DNA of 64,000 bases, from positions 124,001 to 188,000 of the forward strand of contig NZ_LHVO01000015.1 of NCBI RefSeq assembly GCF_001269925.1, written 5' to 3'. The translations under genes and the position numbers were made by a program. Shown in pieces: positions 32,856 to 43,500 of the stretch (position 1 is its first letter; each line of letters starts with the position of its first letter). The notes beneath the pieces are model-generated. The model was given only the letters and a program-made list of their open reading frames with translations, ran no database searches and was not told the DNA's origin. The stretch is from Pseudomonas sp. MIACH (lineage in GTDB: Bacteria; Pseudomonadota; Gammaproteobacteria; Pseudomonadales; Pseudomonadaceae).

Positions 32856-33662
32856 ATGCATAAATGCCGCGCCTTGCTGGTGGCTGTCTCCCTCGGTCTC
32901 TGCGCACAAGGGGCCGTTGCTGCGCCTCAAGTGCCGGATCGTCTGCAAAAAGTCGACAAACTGGTCTATTGCTCGGGGATGGATTCCCCGCCCTTGGTGT
33001 CCTTCGATGAAACCCAGAAACCGCGCGGGCTCACCGTCGACCTGGGCCTGGAAATCGCCAAGCGCCTGGGCGACAAGCAAGTGCAGTGGCGGGTGATCCC
33101 GTTCTCTGGCCTGGTGCCGGCGTTGCTCGCCCAGCAGTGCGACATGATCGTCGACCAGTTGTTCGACAAACCCGAGCGGCGCCAGGTGATCGACATCGTC
33201 AACTACATGTACTCCAGCCAGGCGGTGGTGGTGCCCAAGGGCAACCCCAAGGGCATCAAGACGCTGGATGACCTGTCCGCGCACAAAGTGGCGGTGCTCA
33301 ACGGCTCCACCGTCAAGACCCTGCTCGATACCCACAATGAAAGCCTCACCAAGGCCGGCAAGCCACCGATGAAACTGGTGGTCTACAACACCGACACCGA
33401 CGCGTTCCAGGCCCTGCGCATCAGCCAGGTCGACGCCTACGGCACCACCGTGGAAACCGCCGGTTACTACGCCGCAATGGCCCCGGACCTGTTCCAGGAA
33501 GGCGTGCCGGCGTTCAGTCGCATCCTCACCGGGCTTGGCATGCGCAAGGACGACCCGCAACTCACTGCCGCCGTGCAGCAGATCATCAGCGACATGCGCA
33601 GCGATGGCAGCTATGTGCAATTGCTCAACAAATGGCATGTCAGCAGCGACACACTCGACTGA
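32856..33662 (+). CDS. Amino-acid ABC transporter, periplasmic binding protein
   Basis: The 268-residue protein has a Sec signal peptide (cleavage near AVAAPQ, residue 23) and a family 3 solute-binding domain (DSPPLVSFDETQKPRGLTVDLGLEIAKRLG is the usual opening). It binds a polar amino acid or amine in the periplasm. It starts the operon that continues with the permease and ATPase genes after 12 and 2 bases. The next gene, a gamma-glutamyltransferase, suggests the ligand is a gamma-glutamyl compound or its product. Confidence 0.86.
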   Translation: MHKCRALLVAVSLGLCAQGAVAAPQVPDRLQKVDKLVYCSGMDSPPLVSFDETQKPRGLTVDLGLEIAKRLGDKQVQWRVIPFSGLVPALLAQQCDMIVDQLFDKPERRQVIDIVNYMYSSQAVVVPKGNPKGIKTLDDLSAHKVAVLNGSTVKTLLDTHNESLTKAGKPPMKLVVYNTDTDAFQALRISQVDAYGTTVETAGYYAAMAPDLFQEGVPAFSRILTGLGMRKDDPQLTAAVQQIISDMRSDGSYVQLLNKWHVSSDTLD

Positions 33663-33674
33663 GGTTCTACAACA

Positions 33675-34451
33675 ATGAATTTCAATTGGGATGTGTTCTG
33701 GCAGTACCTGCTGCAGCCTAGTGGGGTTTACCTCACGGGGCTGTGGCTGACCTGCCTGATCAGCGTACTGGCGATGCTGCTGGGCTGCGCGCTGGGGCTG
33801 GCGGCGGCGCTGTTGCGCTTGTCGAAGAACCCGCTGTTGCATCTGCCGGTGCGTTTTTATGTGTGGCTGATGCGCGGCACGCCGCTGCTGGTACAGATCG
33901 TGTTTCTGTACACGGCACTGGCGGCGGGCGGGATTTTCCGCTTTGAGGATATCGAGCTGTTCGGCTTGATCGTCCCCGGCAATATCCAGGCGGCGATCAT
34001 TGCCCTGGGCCTCAACGAAGGCGCGTATATGGCCGAGATCATCCGTGCCGGTATCGGTGCGGTAGACAAGGGCCAATATGAAGCCGGGCGCTCCCTGGGC
34101 ATGGGCTTCGCCAAGTTGATGCGGCGCATCGTGCTGCCCCAGGCGTTCCGGGTGATCGTGCCGCCGCTGGGCAATGAGTTCAACGTGATGCTCAAGAACA
34201 CCACCCTGGTCAGCGTGATCGGTGTGCAGGAGTTGCTGCTCAGCACCCAGATGATCACCTCGGCGACCTTCCGCGTGTTTGAGCTGTACCTGGTGGTCGC
34301 CCTGTATTTCCTGACGCTGACCACGCTCTGGGGCTTTTTCCAGCGCTGGCTCGAAACCCGCTTCAGCCAGTCCGACCGGCCTTCCGCGCCGCCACCGGCA
34401 GCCAGCCGTATGTTCGGGCGCAGCACCCTGAAACTGCTGAGGGGACGATAA
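33675..34451 (+). CDS. Amino-acid ABC transporter permease
   Basis: The 258-residue protein has five predicted membrane helices and the EAA loop ([33 protein letters not shown]) that docks to the ATPase, as in HisM/GltK permeases. The N-terminus is [31 protein letters not shown]. Only one permease gene is present, so the transporter likely uses a homodimer. It lies between the binding-protein and ATPase genes of the same operon. Confidence 0.88.
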   Translation: MNFNWDVFWQYLLQPSGVYLTGLWLTCLISVLAMLLGCALGLAAALLRLSKNPLLHLPVRFYVWLMRGTPLLVQIVFLYTALAAGGIFRFEDIELFGLIVPGNIQAAIIALGLNEGAYMAEIIRAGIGAVDKGQYEAGRSLGMGFAKLMRRIVLPQAFRVIVPPLGNEFNVMLKNTTLVSVIGVQELLLSTQMITSATFRVFELYLVVALYFLTLTTLWGFFQRWLETRFSQSDRPSAPPPAASRMFGRSTLKLLRGR

Positions 34452-34453
34452 CC

Positions 34454-35233
34454 ATGGCGCACCAAAGTGAAGAACTGATCATTGAAGCACTGGATATTCA
34501 GAAGTCGTTCGGCGAGTTGCAGATCCTCAAGGGCATCTCGCTGCAAGTACGGCGCGGCGAAGTGGTAGTGCTGATCGGCGCCTCGGGCTCCGGCAAGACC
34601 ACCTTTATCCGCTGCATCAACCTGCTGGAAGACATCCAGGGCGGGCGCATCCGCGTCAACGGCCGCGCCATGGGCTATCGCGAGCGCAGCGACGGCAGCC
34701 TGGTGCGCGATTCGGAGCGCAACATCGCCCGCCAGCGTCGCGACATCGGCATGGTGTTCCAGCGCTTCAACCTGTTCCCCCATATGACGGCGTTGGAAAA
34801 CATCATCGAAGCGCCGATCCAGGTCCTCGGCACACCACGTGCCGAAGCGCTGGAACAGGCCCGTGGCCTGTTGGCGCGGGTGGGCCTGGCGGACAAGGCC
34901 AGCCATTACCCGTCGATGCTCTCCGGCGGCCAGCAGCAACGGGTCGCCATCGCCCGCGCCCTGGCGATGAAACCCCAGGCCATGCTGTTCGACGAACCCA
35001 CCAGCGCCCTCGACCCGGAAACCGTCGGCGAAGTGCTGCAGGTGATGAAAGAGCTGGCCGAGGAGGGCATGACCATGGTGGTGGTCACCCATGAAATGGG
35101 CTTTGCCCGTGAAGTGGCGGACCGCGTGGTGGTACTCGACCAGGGCGAACTCATCGAACAAGGGCCGCCGGAACAGATCTTCAGCCACCCCAGCCATCCG
35201 CGTACCCGGGCGTTTCTCAGCCGTGTGTTATGA
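34454..35233 (+). CDS. Amino-acid ABC transporter ATPase
   Basis: The 259-residue ATPase has Walker [10 protein letters not shown] (residues 42-50), the signature [14 protein letters not shown], Walker [13 protein letters not shown] and the switch histidine in VVTHEMGF, all of the polar amino-acid (GlnQ/HisP) class. The start is two bases after the permease stop, so translation is coupled. The gene is followed after 22 bases by the gamma-glutamyltransferase. Confidence 0.92.
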   Translation: MAHQSEELIIEALDIQKSFGELQILKGISLQVRRGEVVVLIGASGSGKTTFIRCINLLEDIQGGRIRVNGRAMGYRERSDGSLVRDSERNIARQRRDIGMVFQRFNLFPHMTALENIIEAPIQVLGTPRAEALEQARGLLARVGLADKASHYPSMLSGGQQQRVAIARALAMKPQAMLFDEPTSALDPETVGEVLQVMKELAEEGMTMVVVTHEMGFAREVADRVVVLDQGELIEQGPPEQIFSHPSHPRTRAFLSRVL

Positions 35234-35255
35234 CTTTTTTTGAAGAGCCTTTGCC

Positions 35256-36866
35256 ATGTTGAAATTTTCTGCTCACGAGTATCCCTATCCGTCGCAGCGC
35301 CAGAGCGTCTTTGCCCGTCGTGGCATGGTCGCCGCATCCCAGCCCCTGGCCGCCCAGGCCGGTATCGAGATCATGCAAAAGGGCGGCAACGCCATCGACG
35401 CGGCCATCGCCACGGCGGCGGCGCTCACGGTGGTGGAGCCCACCGGCTGCGGCCTGGGCGGCGATGCGTTTGCCTTGGTGTGGTGCAAGGGCCAGTTGCA
35501 TGGCCTGAACGGCAACGGTCATGCGCCAGCCGCCCTGAGTATCGAGGCGGTCAAGTCCGCCGGGCACGACCGGATGCCGCTGTACGGCTGGACCCCAGTG
35601 ACCGTGCCCGGCTGCCCATCGGCCTGGGCGGAGCTGTCGCAACGCTTCGGCAAGCTACCGTTTGCCGAGTTGCTGCAACCCGCCATCAGCCTGGCCCGCG
35701 AGGGTTTCCCGCTGTCACCGGTGGTTGCCCATCAATGGCAGATCTCCTTGAACGAATTCAGCCCGCACCGCGATGGAGTGCTGCAAGCCTGGTTCGACAC
35801 GTTCCTCATCGATGGGCGCGCACCCCAAGCGGGCGAGATTTTCCGCAACCCGGCCCAGGCGCGCACCCTGGAAGAACTGGCCACCAGCCGTTGCGAAAGC
35901 CTGTATCGCGGTGACCTGGCCGCACGCCTGGACGCCCATTCACGGGCCACCGGTGGTTACCTGCGCGCCAGTGACCTCAAGGATTACCGCGCACAGTGGG
36001 TGGACCCGATCCACATCAATTATCGCGGTGTCGACGTCTGGGAAATCCCACCCAGCGGCCAGGGCCTGGTGGCGCTGATGGCGCTGAAAATCCTCGAAGG
36101 CTTCAGCTTCGATCACCGCGACAGCCAACAGACCTGGCATCGCCAATTGGAGGCCATGAAGCTCGCCTACAGCGACGGCCTGCACTACATCACCGACCCG
36201 CTGCACATGCGCGTGGCAGTGGCCGACCTGCTCAGCGACGACTACAGCGCGCGCCGCCGCACCCAGATCGGCGAACAGGCGCAGCCGCCCAAACCCGGTG
36301 ACCCGCACGCCAGCGGTACGGTGTACCTGGCCACGGCAGACGCCGAAGGCAATATGGTCTCGTTCATCCAGAGCAACTACCACGGCTTCGGCTCCGGCGT
36401 GGTATTGCCCGACAGCGGCATCGCGCTGCAGAACCGTGGGCAGGAATTCAGCCTCGACCCGACCCACGCCAACTGCCTGGCAGCGGGCAAGAAAACCTTC
36501 CACACCATCATCCCCGGCTTCCTCACCAAGGACGGCCAGGCCCTTGGCCCGTTCGGCGTGATGGGCGGCTATATGCAGCCCCAGGGCCACGTGCAGATGG
36601 TGATGAACCTGGTGGACTTCGGCCTCAACCCCCAAGCTGCGTTGGATGCGCCGCGCTGGCAATGGCTGGGCGACATGAAGGTCGGCATCGAGCAGGGCGC
36701 CTCCCGGGACCTGGCCAATGCCCTGATCCGGCGTGGTCACCAGGTGCAGATCGCCAGCGACCTCACCGACTACGGCCGTGGGCAGATCATCCTGCGCGAC
36801 CCGGTCAGCGGCGTGCTGTGCGGCGGCACCGAACCGCGTGCGGATTCGCATATCGCGGTATGGTAA
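35256..36866 (+). CDS. Gamma-glutamyltransferase family enzyme, no signal peptide
   Basis: The 536-residue protein belongs to the N-terminal nucleophile gamma-glutamyltransferase family, which is made as one chain and cleaved. The new N-terminal nucleophile is Thr355 in [20 protein letters not shown]. The opening [35 protein letters not shown] is typical. There is no signal peptide, unlike periplasmic Ggt, so it is probably cytoplasmic and acts on a compound brought in by the ABC transporter encoded just upstream. It may hydrolyse a gamma-glutamyl amide. It closes the GntR-controlled operon. Confidence 0.85.
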   Translation: MLKFSAHEYPYPSQRQSVFARRGMVAASQPLAAQAGIEIMQKGGNAIDAAIATAAALTVVEPTGCGLGGDAFALVWCKGQLHGLNGNGHAPAALSIEAVKSAGHDRMPLYGWTPVTVPGCPSAWAELSQRFGKLPFAELLQPAISLAREGFPLSPVVAHQWQISLNEFSPHRDGVLQAWFDTFLIDGRAPQAGEIFRNPAQARTLEELATSRCESLYRGDLAARLDAHSRATGGYLRASDLKDYRAQWVDPIHINYRGVDVWEIPPSGQGLVALMALKILEGFSFDHRDSQQTWHRQLEAMKLAYSDGLHYITDPLHMRVAVADLLSDDYSARRRTQIGEQAQPPKPGDPHASGTVYLATADAEGNMVSFIQSNYHGFGSGVVLPDSGIALQNRGQEFSLDPTHANCLAAGKKTFHTIIPGFLTKDGQALGPFGVMGGYMQPQGHVQMVMNLVDFGLNPQAALDAPRWQWLGDMKVGIEQGASRDLANALIRRGHQVQIASDLTDYGRGQIILRDPVSGVLCGGTEPRADSHIAVW

Positions 36867-36989
36867 CCAGAGCAGGGCATGGCGCCGCCATTGCCCTGCC
36901 ATTTTTGAAAAAAGTTGGTCGAAGCCTGTCCCCTTTTTTCACCTCGCCTGTCATTCCAGGCAAGTGAACAAAATCGAGAGCTTCTTCCA

Positions 36990-39395
36990 ATGTCCGCCGT
37001 CCTCCCTTTGCGCTTGCGCCCGTTGCTCAAACTGAGCCTGATGCTGAGCCTCAGCGCCAGCCCGTTGTTCGTCCCCGTCAGCTATGCCGAAGACAGCGCC
37101 GCGCGCCGCAGCTACCAGGTGCCTGCCGGCAGCCTGAGCGCGGCGTTGACCCGTTTTGCCGGGCTGTCGGGGGTCAACCTGTCGGTGGACCCGGCGCTGG
37201 TCAGCGGGCGCAGCAGCAGTGGTTTATCCGGCGAATACGGTGTGGAAGAAGGCTTTGCCCGCTTGCTGCAAGGCTCCGGCCTGCAGTTGCAGCCCATGGG
37301 CGAGCAAGCGTACATGCTGGTGCCGATGCCGGAGGGCGGCAGCCTGGAACTGGCGCCCACGTCCATCCTCGGTACCACCGGCCTGTACGACGGCGACACC
37401 TACGCCGGTGGCCAGGTGGCGCGACGTGGTTCGCAAGGCTTGTTGGGCACCCGTGACTTCATGGAAACGCCGTTCAGCATGACCACCTACACCCAGGACG
37501 CGGTGAAAAACCAGCAGGCGCGCACCCTCGGCGACCTGATCGCCAGCGACCCGTCGGTACGCGCCACCAACCCGGCCGGTGGGCGTTACGAGCAGTTCAC
37601 CATTCGCGGTTTCAGCCTGTTCAACAGTGATGTGTCATACAACGGCCTGTACGGCGTGCTACCGACCTACACCATCGACATGGAAATGGCCGACCGCGTC
37701 GACATCTTCAAAGGCCCCACCCAGTTGATCAACGGCATCTCGCCGCGCGGCAGCGTCGGCGGTGGGATCAACGTGGTGCCCAAGCGCGCCACCGACAAGG
37801 ACATCACCTCGTTCACCGGCACCTGGGCCTCCGACAGCCAGGCCGGGGGCGCGGTGGATGTGGGCCGGCGCTTTGGCGAAGACAACAAGTTCGGCCTGCG
37901 CTTCAACGGCGTGAAGCAGTCCGGCGACACCGAATGGGACCACCAGAGCGTCGACCGTGAGATGGCCGTGCTGGGCCTGGATTTTCGCGGCGAGCGCCTG
38001 CGTCTTTCCACCGACATCGGCCGCACCGAACGCGACACCGATGCTCCGCAGGAGCGTGTACAGGTAGCGGCCGCCGCGCCGGTGCCCAGCGCCAACGATG
38101 TGCGCCGCAACTATGCGCAGTCCTGGAGCAAGGCCCGCACCAAGGACACCTTCGGTACGGTGAATGCCGAATATGACCTCAGCGATTCGGTGATGCTCTA
38201 CGGCGGTGTCGGCGCGCGTAAAAGTAACCACGAGTTCCTGCGCCATGCGGTCTCGGTCAGCAACGCAGCCGGCGCGTTCACCGTCTCGCCGCGGGATTTC
38301 ACCCGCGATGAAAACGTGCGCACCGCCACGGCCGGCGTGCGTAACTGGTTCCACACCGGGCCGGTGAGCCATGAGGTCAACCTGGCCGCCAGTTACTTCT
38401 ATATGGACTTCACCAACGGCGGTGCGCGTTATGCCAACGCATCGAGCAACCTCTACAACCCCGTGCAAACCCCGACGCCGTCTGTGGCCACGCGCCAGGA
38501 TGCGAAGGTGTATACCGAGAACAAGTTCAGCGGCGTGGCCTTGTCCGACACCCTGGGCTTTTTCGATGACCGCCTGCTGTTGACCCTCGGCGCGCGCTGG
38601 CAGCGAGTCATCGTGGACGACTGGAGCAACGGCATCAAAGGCGACACCAACTACGATGAAGAAAAGATCTCGCCTTCGGGCGGCCTGCTGTTCAAAGCCA
38701 CCGACAAGCTGTCGCTGTACGCCAACTATATGGAAGGGTTGAGCCAGGGCAAGATCGCACCGTCTACGTCGCGCAACGAAGACCAGATCTTCCCGCCCTT
38801 TATCAGCCGCCAGGTGGAAGTCGGCGCCAAGTACGACGCGGGCGCCTTCGCCGTCACCGCCGCGGTGTTCCGCATCAAGCAACCGGCCTACGAGACCAAC
38901 GCCACTTCGCAGCTGTTCGGCCCCAACGGCAAACGCCAGAACACCGGTGCGGAGCTGAGCGTGTTCGGCGAACCGCTCAAGGGCGTGCGCCTGCTCGGCG
39001 GTGTGATGTACATCGACAGCAAACTAAAGGACACCACCAATGGCGCCTGGGACGGCAACCGCGCGCCGGCCACGCCCAAGTACAACGTCAACCTCGGTGC
39101 CGAGTGGGACGTACCGACCCTCGAAGGCCTGACCCTGACCAGCCGTGGCATCCATTCCAGCTCCCAATACCTGGACCAGTCCAACGTCAAGGAAATCGAC
39201 GCCTGGAACCGTATCGACGTCGGCGCCCGCTACGCCTTCAAGGTCGATGACAAACACATCACCCTGCGGGCAAATGTGGAGAACGTCGCCGACAAGCGCT
39301 ATTGGAGTTCGGCCGGCGCGTCGGATGACAGCGAGCCGGGGCTGACCTTGTCGACCCCGCGCACCTACTTGCTGTCTGCCACCGTCGACTTCTAG
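36990..39395 (+). CDS. TonB-dependent siderophore receptor with STN domain
   Basis: The 801-residue protein has a signal peptide (cleavage near SYAEDS), then a secretin/TonB N-terminal (STN) domain at about residues 45-125 (YQVPAGSLSAALTRFAGLSGVNLSVDP), a plug domain (TFRDFMETPFSMTTYTQDAV) and a 22-strand barrel ending in the outer-membrane phrase YLLSATVDF with C-terminal Phe. Overall similarity is to hydroxamate siderophore receptors (FhuE/FiuA type). An STN domain normally signals to a FecR-type anti-sigma factor, and none is next to it. It is followed by fecBCDE-like genes. The start at 36990 follows no perfect ribosome site, but the signal peptide fixes it. Confidence 0.82.
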   Translation: MSAVLPLRLRPLLKLSLMLSLSASPLFVPVSYAEDSAARRSYQVPAGSLSAALTRFAGLSGVNLSVDPALVSGRSSSGLSGEYGVEEGFARLLQGSGLQLQPMGEQAYMLVPMPEGGSLELAPTSILGTTGLYDGDTYAGGQVARRGSQGLLGTRDFMETPFSMTTYTQDAVKNQQARTLGDLIASDPSVRATNPAGGRYEQFTIRGFSLFNSDVSYNGLYGVLPTYTIDMEMADRVDIFKGPTQLINGISPRGSVGGGINVVPKRATDKDITSFTGTWASDSQAGGAVDVGRRFGEDNKFGLRFNGVKQSGDTEWDHQSVDREMAVLGLDFRGERLRLSTDIGRTERDTDAPQERVQVAAAAPVPSANDVRRNYAQSWSKARTKDTFGTVNAEYDLSDSVMLYGGVGARKSNHEFLRHAVSVSNAAGAFTVSPRDFTRDENVRTATAGVRNWFHTGPVSHEVNLAASYFYMDFTNGGARYANASSNLYNPVQTPTPSVATRQDAKVYTENKFSGVALSDTLGFFDDRLLLTLGARWQRVIVDDWSNGIKGDTNYDEEKISPSGGLLFKATDKLSLYANYMEGLSQGKIAPSTSRNEDQIFPPFISRQVEVGAKYDAGAFAVTAAVFRIKQPAYETNATSQLFGPNGKRQNTGAELSVFGEPLKGVRLLGGVMYIDSKLKDTTNGAWDGNRAPATPKYNVNLGAEWDVPTLEGLTLTSRGIHSSSQYLDQSNVKEIDAWNRIDVGARYAFKVDDKHITLRANVENVADKRYWSSAGASDDSEPGLTLSTPRTYLLSATVDF

Positions 39396-39462
39396 ACGCG
39401 GATTAAAAATGTGGGAGGGGGCCATAGGTATCTACACAATTTTCAGAGACTGGCGAGTTCCC

Positions 39463-39599
39463 CTGTGGCGAGCGGGCTTGCCCCGCGTTGGGCTGCGAAG
39501 CGGCCCCAATCAAGTCAAATGCGGTGTGTCAGGTACTCCTCAGCGAATGGTCTTGGGGCTGCTACGCAGCCCAACGCGGGGCAAGCCCGCTCGCCACAG
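39463..39599. repeat. Inverted REP pair (BIME-like)
   Basis: CTGTGGCGAGCGGGCTTGCC is followed by the reverse complement at 39580-39599, and the inner sequence CGCGTTGGGCTGCG also returns inverted. Together they form a long hairpin-forming repeat, typical of fluorescent pseudomonads. Confidence 0.75.
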
Positions 39600-39613
39600 G
39601 AGGCGAGGCGTTA

Positions 39614-39632
39614 GTTAATGAGAATGTTTTTT
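39614..39632 (+). promoter_or_regulatory. Fur-box-like site before FecB-like gene
   Basis: GTTAATGAGAATGTTTTTT matches 13 of 19 positions of the Fur consensus (GATAATGATAATCATTATC) and lies 84 bases before the start. Iron repression is expected for this locus. Confidence 0.4.
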
Positions 39633-39715
39633 GATCACGCCGCCCCAATATGGAATAGTACCCGCCGTTTTCCCCAGCCCGTCCAGTTGGGGTGTTTTAA
39701 CGCCGAGGTACCTCC

Positions 39716-40636
39716 ATGCGATTGCTGCGCTCCATCCCCACCCTTGCCGCCTGCCTGCTGGCGTTCTCTTCCAGCCTGCTGAGCGCTGCCCCCATCGACC
39801 TCAATGACGGCCAGCACGCGGTGCATCTGCCCGGTGCGCCCAAGCGTGTGGTGGTGTTGGAGTTCTCTTTTCTCGACAGCCTCGCCGCCGTGGACGTCAC
39901 CCCCGTCGGCGCCGCCGATGATGGCGACGCCAATCGCGTGCTGCCGCGTGTGCGTCAGGCCATCGGCCAGTGGAAATCCGTGGGCCTGCGCTCGCAACCG
40001 AGCATCGAGGAAATCGCGCGGCTCAAGCCGGACCTGATCGTGGCCGACCTCAACCGCCACCAGGCGCTGTACAGCGACTTGGCGAGTATTGCGCCAACCC
40101 TGTTGCTGCCGTCGCGTGGTGAGGATTATGAGGGCAGCCTCAAGTCCGCTGAGCTGATCGGCAAGGCCTTGGGCAAAAGCCCGCAGATGGAAGCCCGCAT
40201 CGCACAAAACCGCGAAAACCTGAAGAAAATCGCCCAGCAGATCCCCGCCGGTGCCAGCGTGTTGTTCGGTGTCGCCCGTGAAGACAGCTTCTCCGTGCAC
40301 GGCCCGGACTCCTACGCCGGCAGCGTGCTGCAAGCCATCGGCCTGAAAGTGCCGTCGGTGCGCGCCAACGCCGCGCCGACCGAATTCGTCAGCCTGGAAC
40401 AACTGCTCGCCCTCGATCCAGGTTGGCTGCTGGTCGGCCATTACCGCCGCCCGAGCATCGTCGACAGCTGGAGCAAGCAGCCGCTGTGGCAAGTGTTGGG
40501 CGCGGTGCGCAACCAGCAGGTGGCCGAAGTGGACGGTGACAGCTGGGCGCGCAACCGTGGTGTGTTGGCCTCGGAGCAGATCGCCGAGGATGCCCTGGCG
40601 ATCCTCAAGGGCGGCAAAGCCGTACAGAGTCAATAA
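39716..40636 (+). CDS. fecB: Iron-siderophore ABC transporter binding protein (FecB-like)
   Basis: The 306-residue protein has a signal peptide (residues 1-24) and the family profile of FecB: RVVVLEFSFLDSLAAVDVTPVGAADD, WKSVGLRSQPSIEEIARLKPDLIVADLNRHQ, ALDPGWLLVGHYRRPSIVDSW. It binds ferric citrate-like or siderophore complexes in the periplasm. GAGG lies ten bases before the ATG. It opens a four-gene transport operon whose next start is two bases past its stop. Symbol assigned by similarity to E. coli FecB; the true substrate may be a siderophore matching the receptor upstream. Confidence 0.82.
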   Translation: MRLLRSIPTLAACLLAFSSSLLSAAPIDLNDGQHAVHLPGAPKRVVVLEFSFLDSLAAVDVTPVGAADDGDANRVLPRVRQAIGQWKSVGLRSQPSIEEIARLKPDLIVADLNRHQALYSDLASIAPTLLLPSRGEDYEGSLKSAELIGKALGKSPQMEARIAQNRENLKKIAQQIPAGASVLFGVAREDSFSVHGPDSYAGSVLQAIGLKVPSVRANAAPTEFVSLEQLLALDPGWLLVGHYRRPSIVDSWSKQPLWQVLGAVRNQQVAEVDGDSWARNRGVLASEQIAEDALAILKGGKAVQSQ

Positions 40637-40638
40637 GC

Positions 40639-41624
40639 ATGGGCCGTGGTTTGGCCGCAGCCGGCATCGTGGTGCTGGGTGCCGTGTTGTTCTGGCTGTC
40701 GTTGTACAGCTGGTCGCCGTTCACCCTCACGGCGGCCGACGCCTGGAATGGCCTGGTGCATCAGGGCAGCGTGGGCGGCAATATGGCCTATATCGTCGCC
40801 CAGTTGCGCGTGCCGCGTGCGGTGTGCGCGGCATTGGTGGGCGCCTGCCTGGGCCTGGCCGGGGCGCTGATGCAGGGCATCACCCGCAACCGTCTGGCAT
40901 CGCCGTCGCTGTTCGGCGTGACGGCAGGTGCGGCGTTGGGGCTCGCGTTGTTTTCCACCGGGTTGGTCGCACCGCCGTTTGCCGGCGGTGCCTTGCTGAT
41001 GACCTGCCTGGGCGGCGCACTGGCCTGGATCACAGTGTTCAGCCTCGGTGGCGCCTGGTCGCCGGCCACGGCCCAAGGTCGCCTGGTGTTGGCCGGGGTG
41101 GCCGTCGCCGCGTTGTGTGCTGCCTTGACCCGGCTCACGGTGATCCTGGTCGAGGCCCAGGCGCAAAGCGTGCTCAATTGGCTGGCCGGTTCCCTGGCCA
41201 ACGTCGGTGCGGCCCAGGTGCAATTGCTCTGGCCGTGCACCTTGATCGGCGGCCTGTGGGCGCTGTGGTGTGCGCCGCGCTTGAACCTGATCAACCTTGG
41301 CGAAGACGCCGCGCGCTCGTTGGGCGTTGGCATTGCCAGCCTGCGTTTGCAGGTGTTCGTCGCCAGCCTGTTGCTGGTGGGGGCGAGTGTCTGCGCGGTC
41401 GGGCCCATCGGCTTTGTCGGGTTGATCGCGCCGAATATCCTTCGCCAGTTTCTCGGTAATGACTACCGCTGGCTGATCCCACTCAGTGCCGCCTTGGGCG
41501 CAGTGATCGTGCTGGGCGCCGACCTGCTCAGCCGCGCCGTGGCGTTCCCGGTGGAAACCCCGGCCGGGGTGGTCACTGCCTTGATTGGTGCCCCGTTCTT
41601 CCTCTTTCTCGCCAGGCGCGCCCT

Positions 41625-41628
<4 letters not shown>
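40639..41628 (+). CDS. fecC: Iron ABC transporter permease 1 (FecC-like)
   Basis: The 329-residue protein of the BtuC/FecCD family has about ten hydrophobic helices, with the family stretches RVPRAVCAALVGACLGLAGALMQGITRNRLASPSLFGVTAGAALGLAL and GPIGFVGLIAPNILRQF. It forms a heterodimer with the next gene product in the inner membrane. Its stop overlaps the start of permease 2 by four bases (ATGA). Confidence 0.88.
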
Positions 41629-42593
<965 letters not shown>

Positions 42594-42597
42594 TGAC

Positions 42598-43389
42598 ATG
42601 AGTATTCTTCAAGCACGCGCGCTGGATATCGGCTACGGCGCCACACCCATCGTGCAGGGGCTGTCGTTCACGCCGCCGACGGGAAAAGTCACCGCGTTGA
42701 TCGGCCCCAATGGCTGCGGCAAATCCACCTTGCTCAAGGCGTTTGCGCGCATCCTCAAGCCCACGCAAGGTGAGCTGAGCCTGGATGGCCAGGCCTACGC
42801 CAGCCTGTCCGCCCGCCAACTGGCCCGGCACATTGCATTCCTGCCCCAAGTGCTGCCGGTGCCCGAAGGCGTCAGCGTGCGCCAGTTGGTCGCCTACGGC
42901 CGCAGCCCGCACAACTCGCTGTGGGGACGCCTGAGCGGCAATGACCAGGCCCATGTGACCCAAGCCATGCAACGCCTGGAGCTCGACAACCTGGCCGACC
43001 GCGCCCTGGCGGACCTGTCCGGCGGCCAGCGTCAACGCGCCTGGCTGGCCATGGTCCTGGCACAGAACGCCCCCGTGGTGCTGCTCGACGAACCCACCAC
43101 CTACCTCGACATCAGCCACCAGGTCGAACTGCTCGATCTGATGGGCGAACTGGCCGCCGAAGGCAAGACCGTGATTACCGTGCTCCACGACATCAACCAG
43201 GCCTGCCGCTACGCCGACCATTTGGCGGTGATGCACGCCGGCAAGCTGGTCGCCGATGGCACGCCGGCGCAGGTGATCAGTGCCGAGTTGATGCGCCAGG
43301 TGTTTGAGGTGCAGGTGCAGATCATGCGCGAACCGGTGGCAGGCACGCCGATGTGCCTGGTCGAAAAAAGCACCCGAGCCCAAGCCTGA
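42598..43389 (+). CDS. fecE: Iron ABC transporter ATPase (FecE-like)
   Basis: The 263-residue ATPase has Walker A GPNGCGKST (residues 37-45), the signature LSGGQRQRAWLAMVLAQ, Walker B VVLLDEPTTYLD and the switch VLHDINQ. It powers the FecBCD-like permease. The ATG at 42598 fits the family N-terminus (MSILQARALDIGYGATPIVQG); an in-frame upstream extension would overlap the permease gene. Confidence 0.9.
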   Translation: MSILQARALDIGYGATPIVQGLSFTPPTGKVTALIGPNGCGKSTLLKAFARILKPTQGELSLDGQAYASLSARQLARHIAFLPQVLPVPEGVSVRQLVAYGRSPHNSLWGRLSGNDQAHVTQAMQRLELDNLADRALADLSGGQRQRAWLAMVLAQNAPVVLLDEPTTYLDISHQVELLDLMGELAAEGKTVITVLHDINQACRYADHLAVMHAGKLVADGTPAQVISAELMRQVFEVQVQIMREPVAGTPMCLVEKSTRAQA

Positions 43390-43400
43390 CGCGATCAAAA

Positions 43401-43494
43401 AATGTGGGAGGGGGCTTGCTCCCGATAGCAGTGGGTCAGTCAATGCATGAGGTGACTGACACACCGCTATCGGGAGCAAGCCCCCTCCCACATT
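43401..43494. repeat. Inverted REP pair between convergent genes
   Basis: AATGTGGGAGGGGGCTTGCT at 43401-43420 is mirrored by its reverse complement ending at 43494, with CCCGATAGC returning too. The long hairpin lies between convergent stops and may work as a bidirectional terminator. Confidence 0.78.
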
Positions 43495-43500
43495 AGGATC

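Larger units (their letters stand above)
39396..39715. other. Intergenic region with REP pair and Fur-box-like site
   Basis: This region contains a long inverted REP pair (39463-39599) and a Fur-box-like match just before the FecB gene, with a further stray REP fragment near 39,410-39,425. No gene is supported. Confidence 0.6.
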
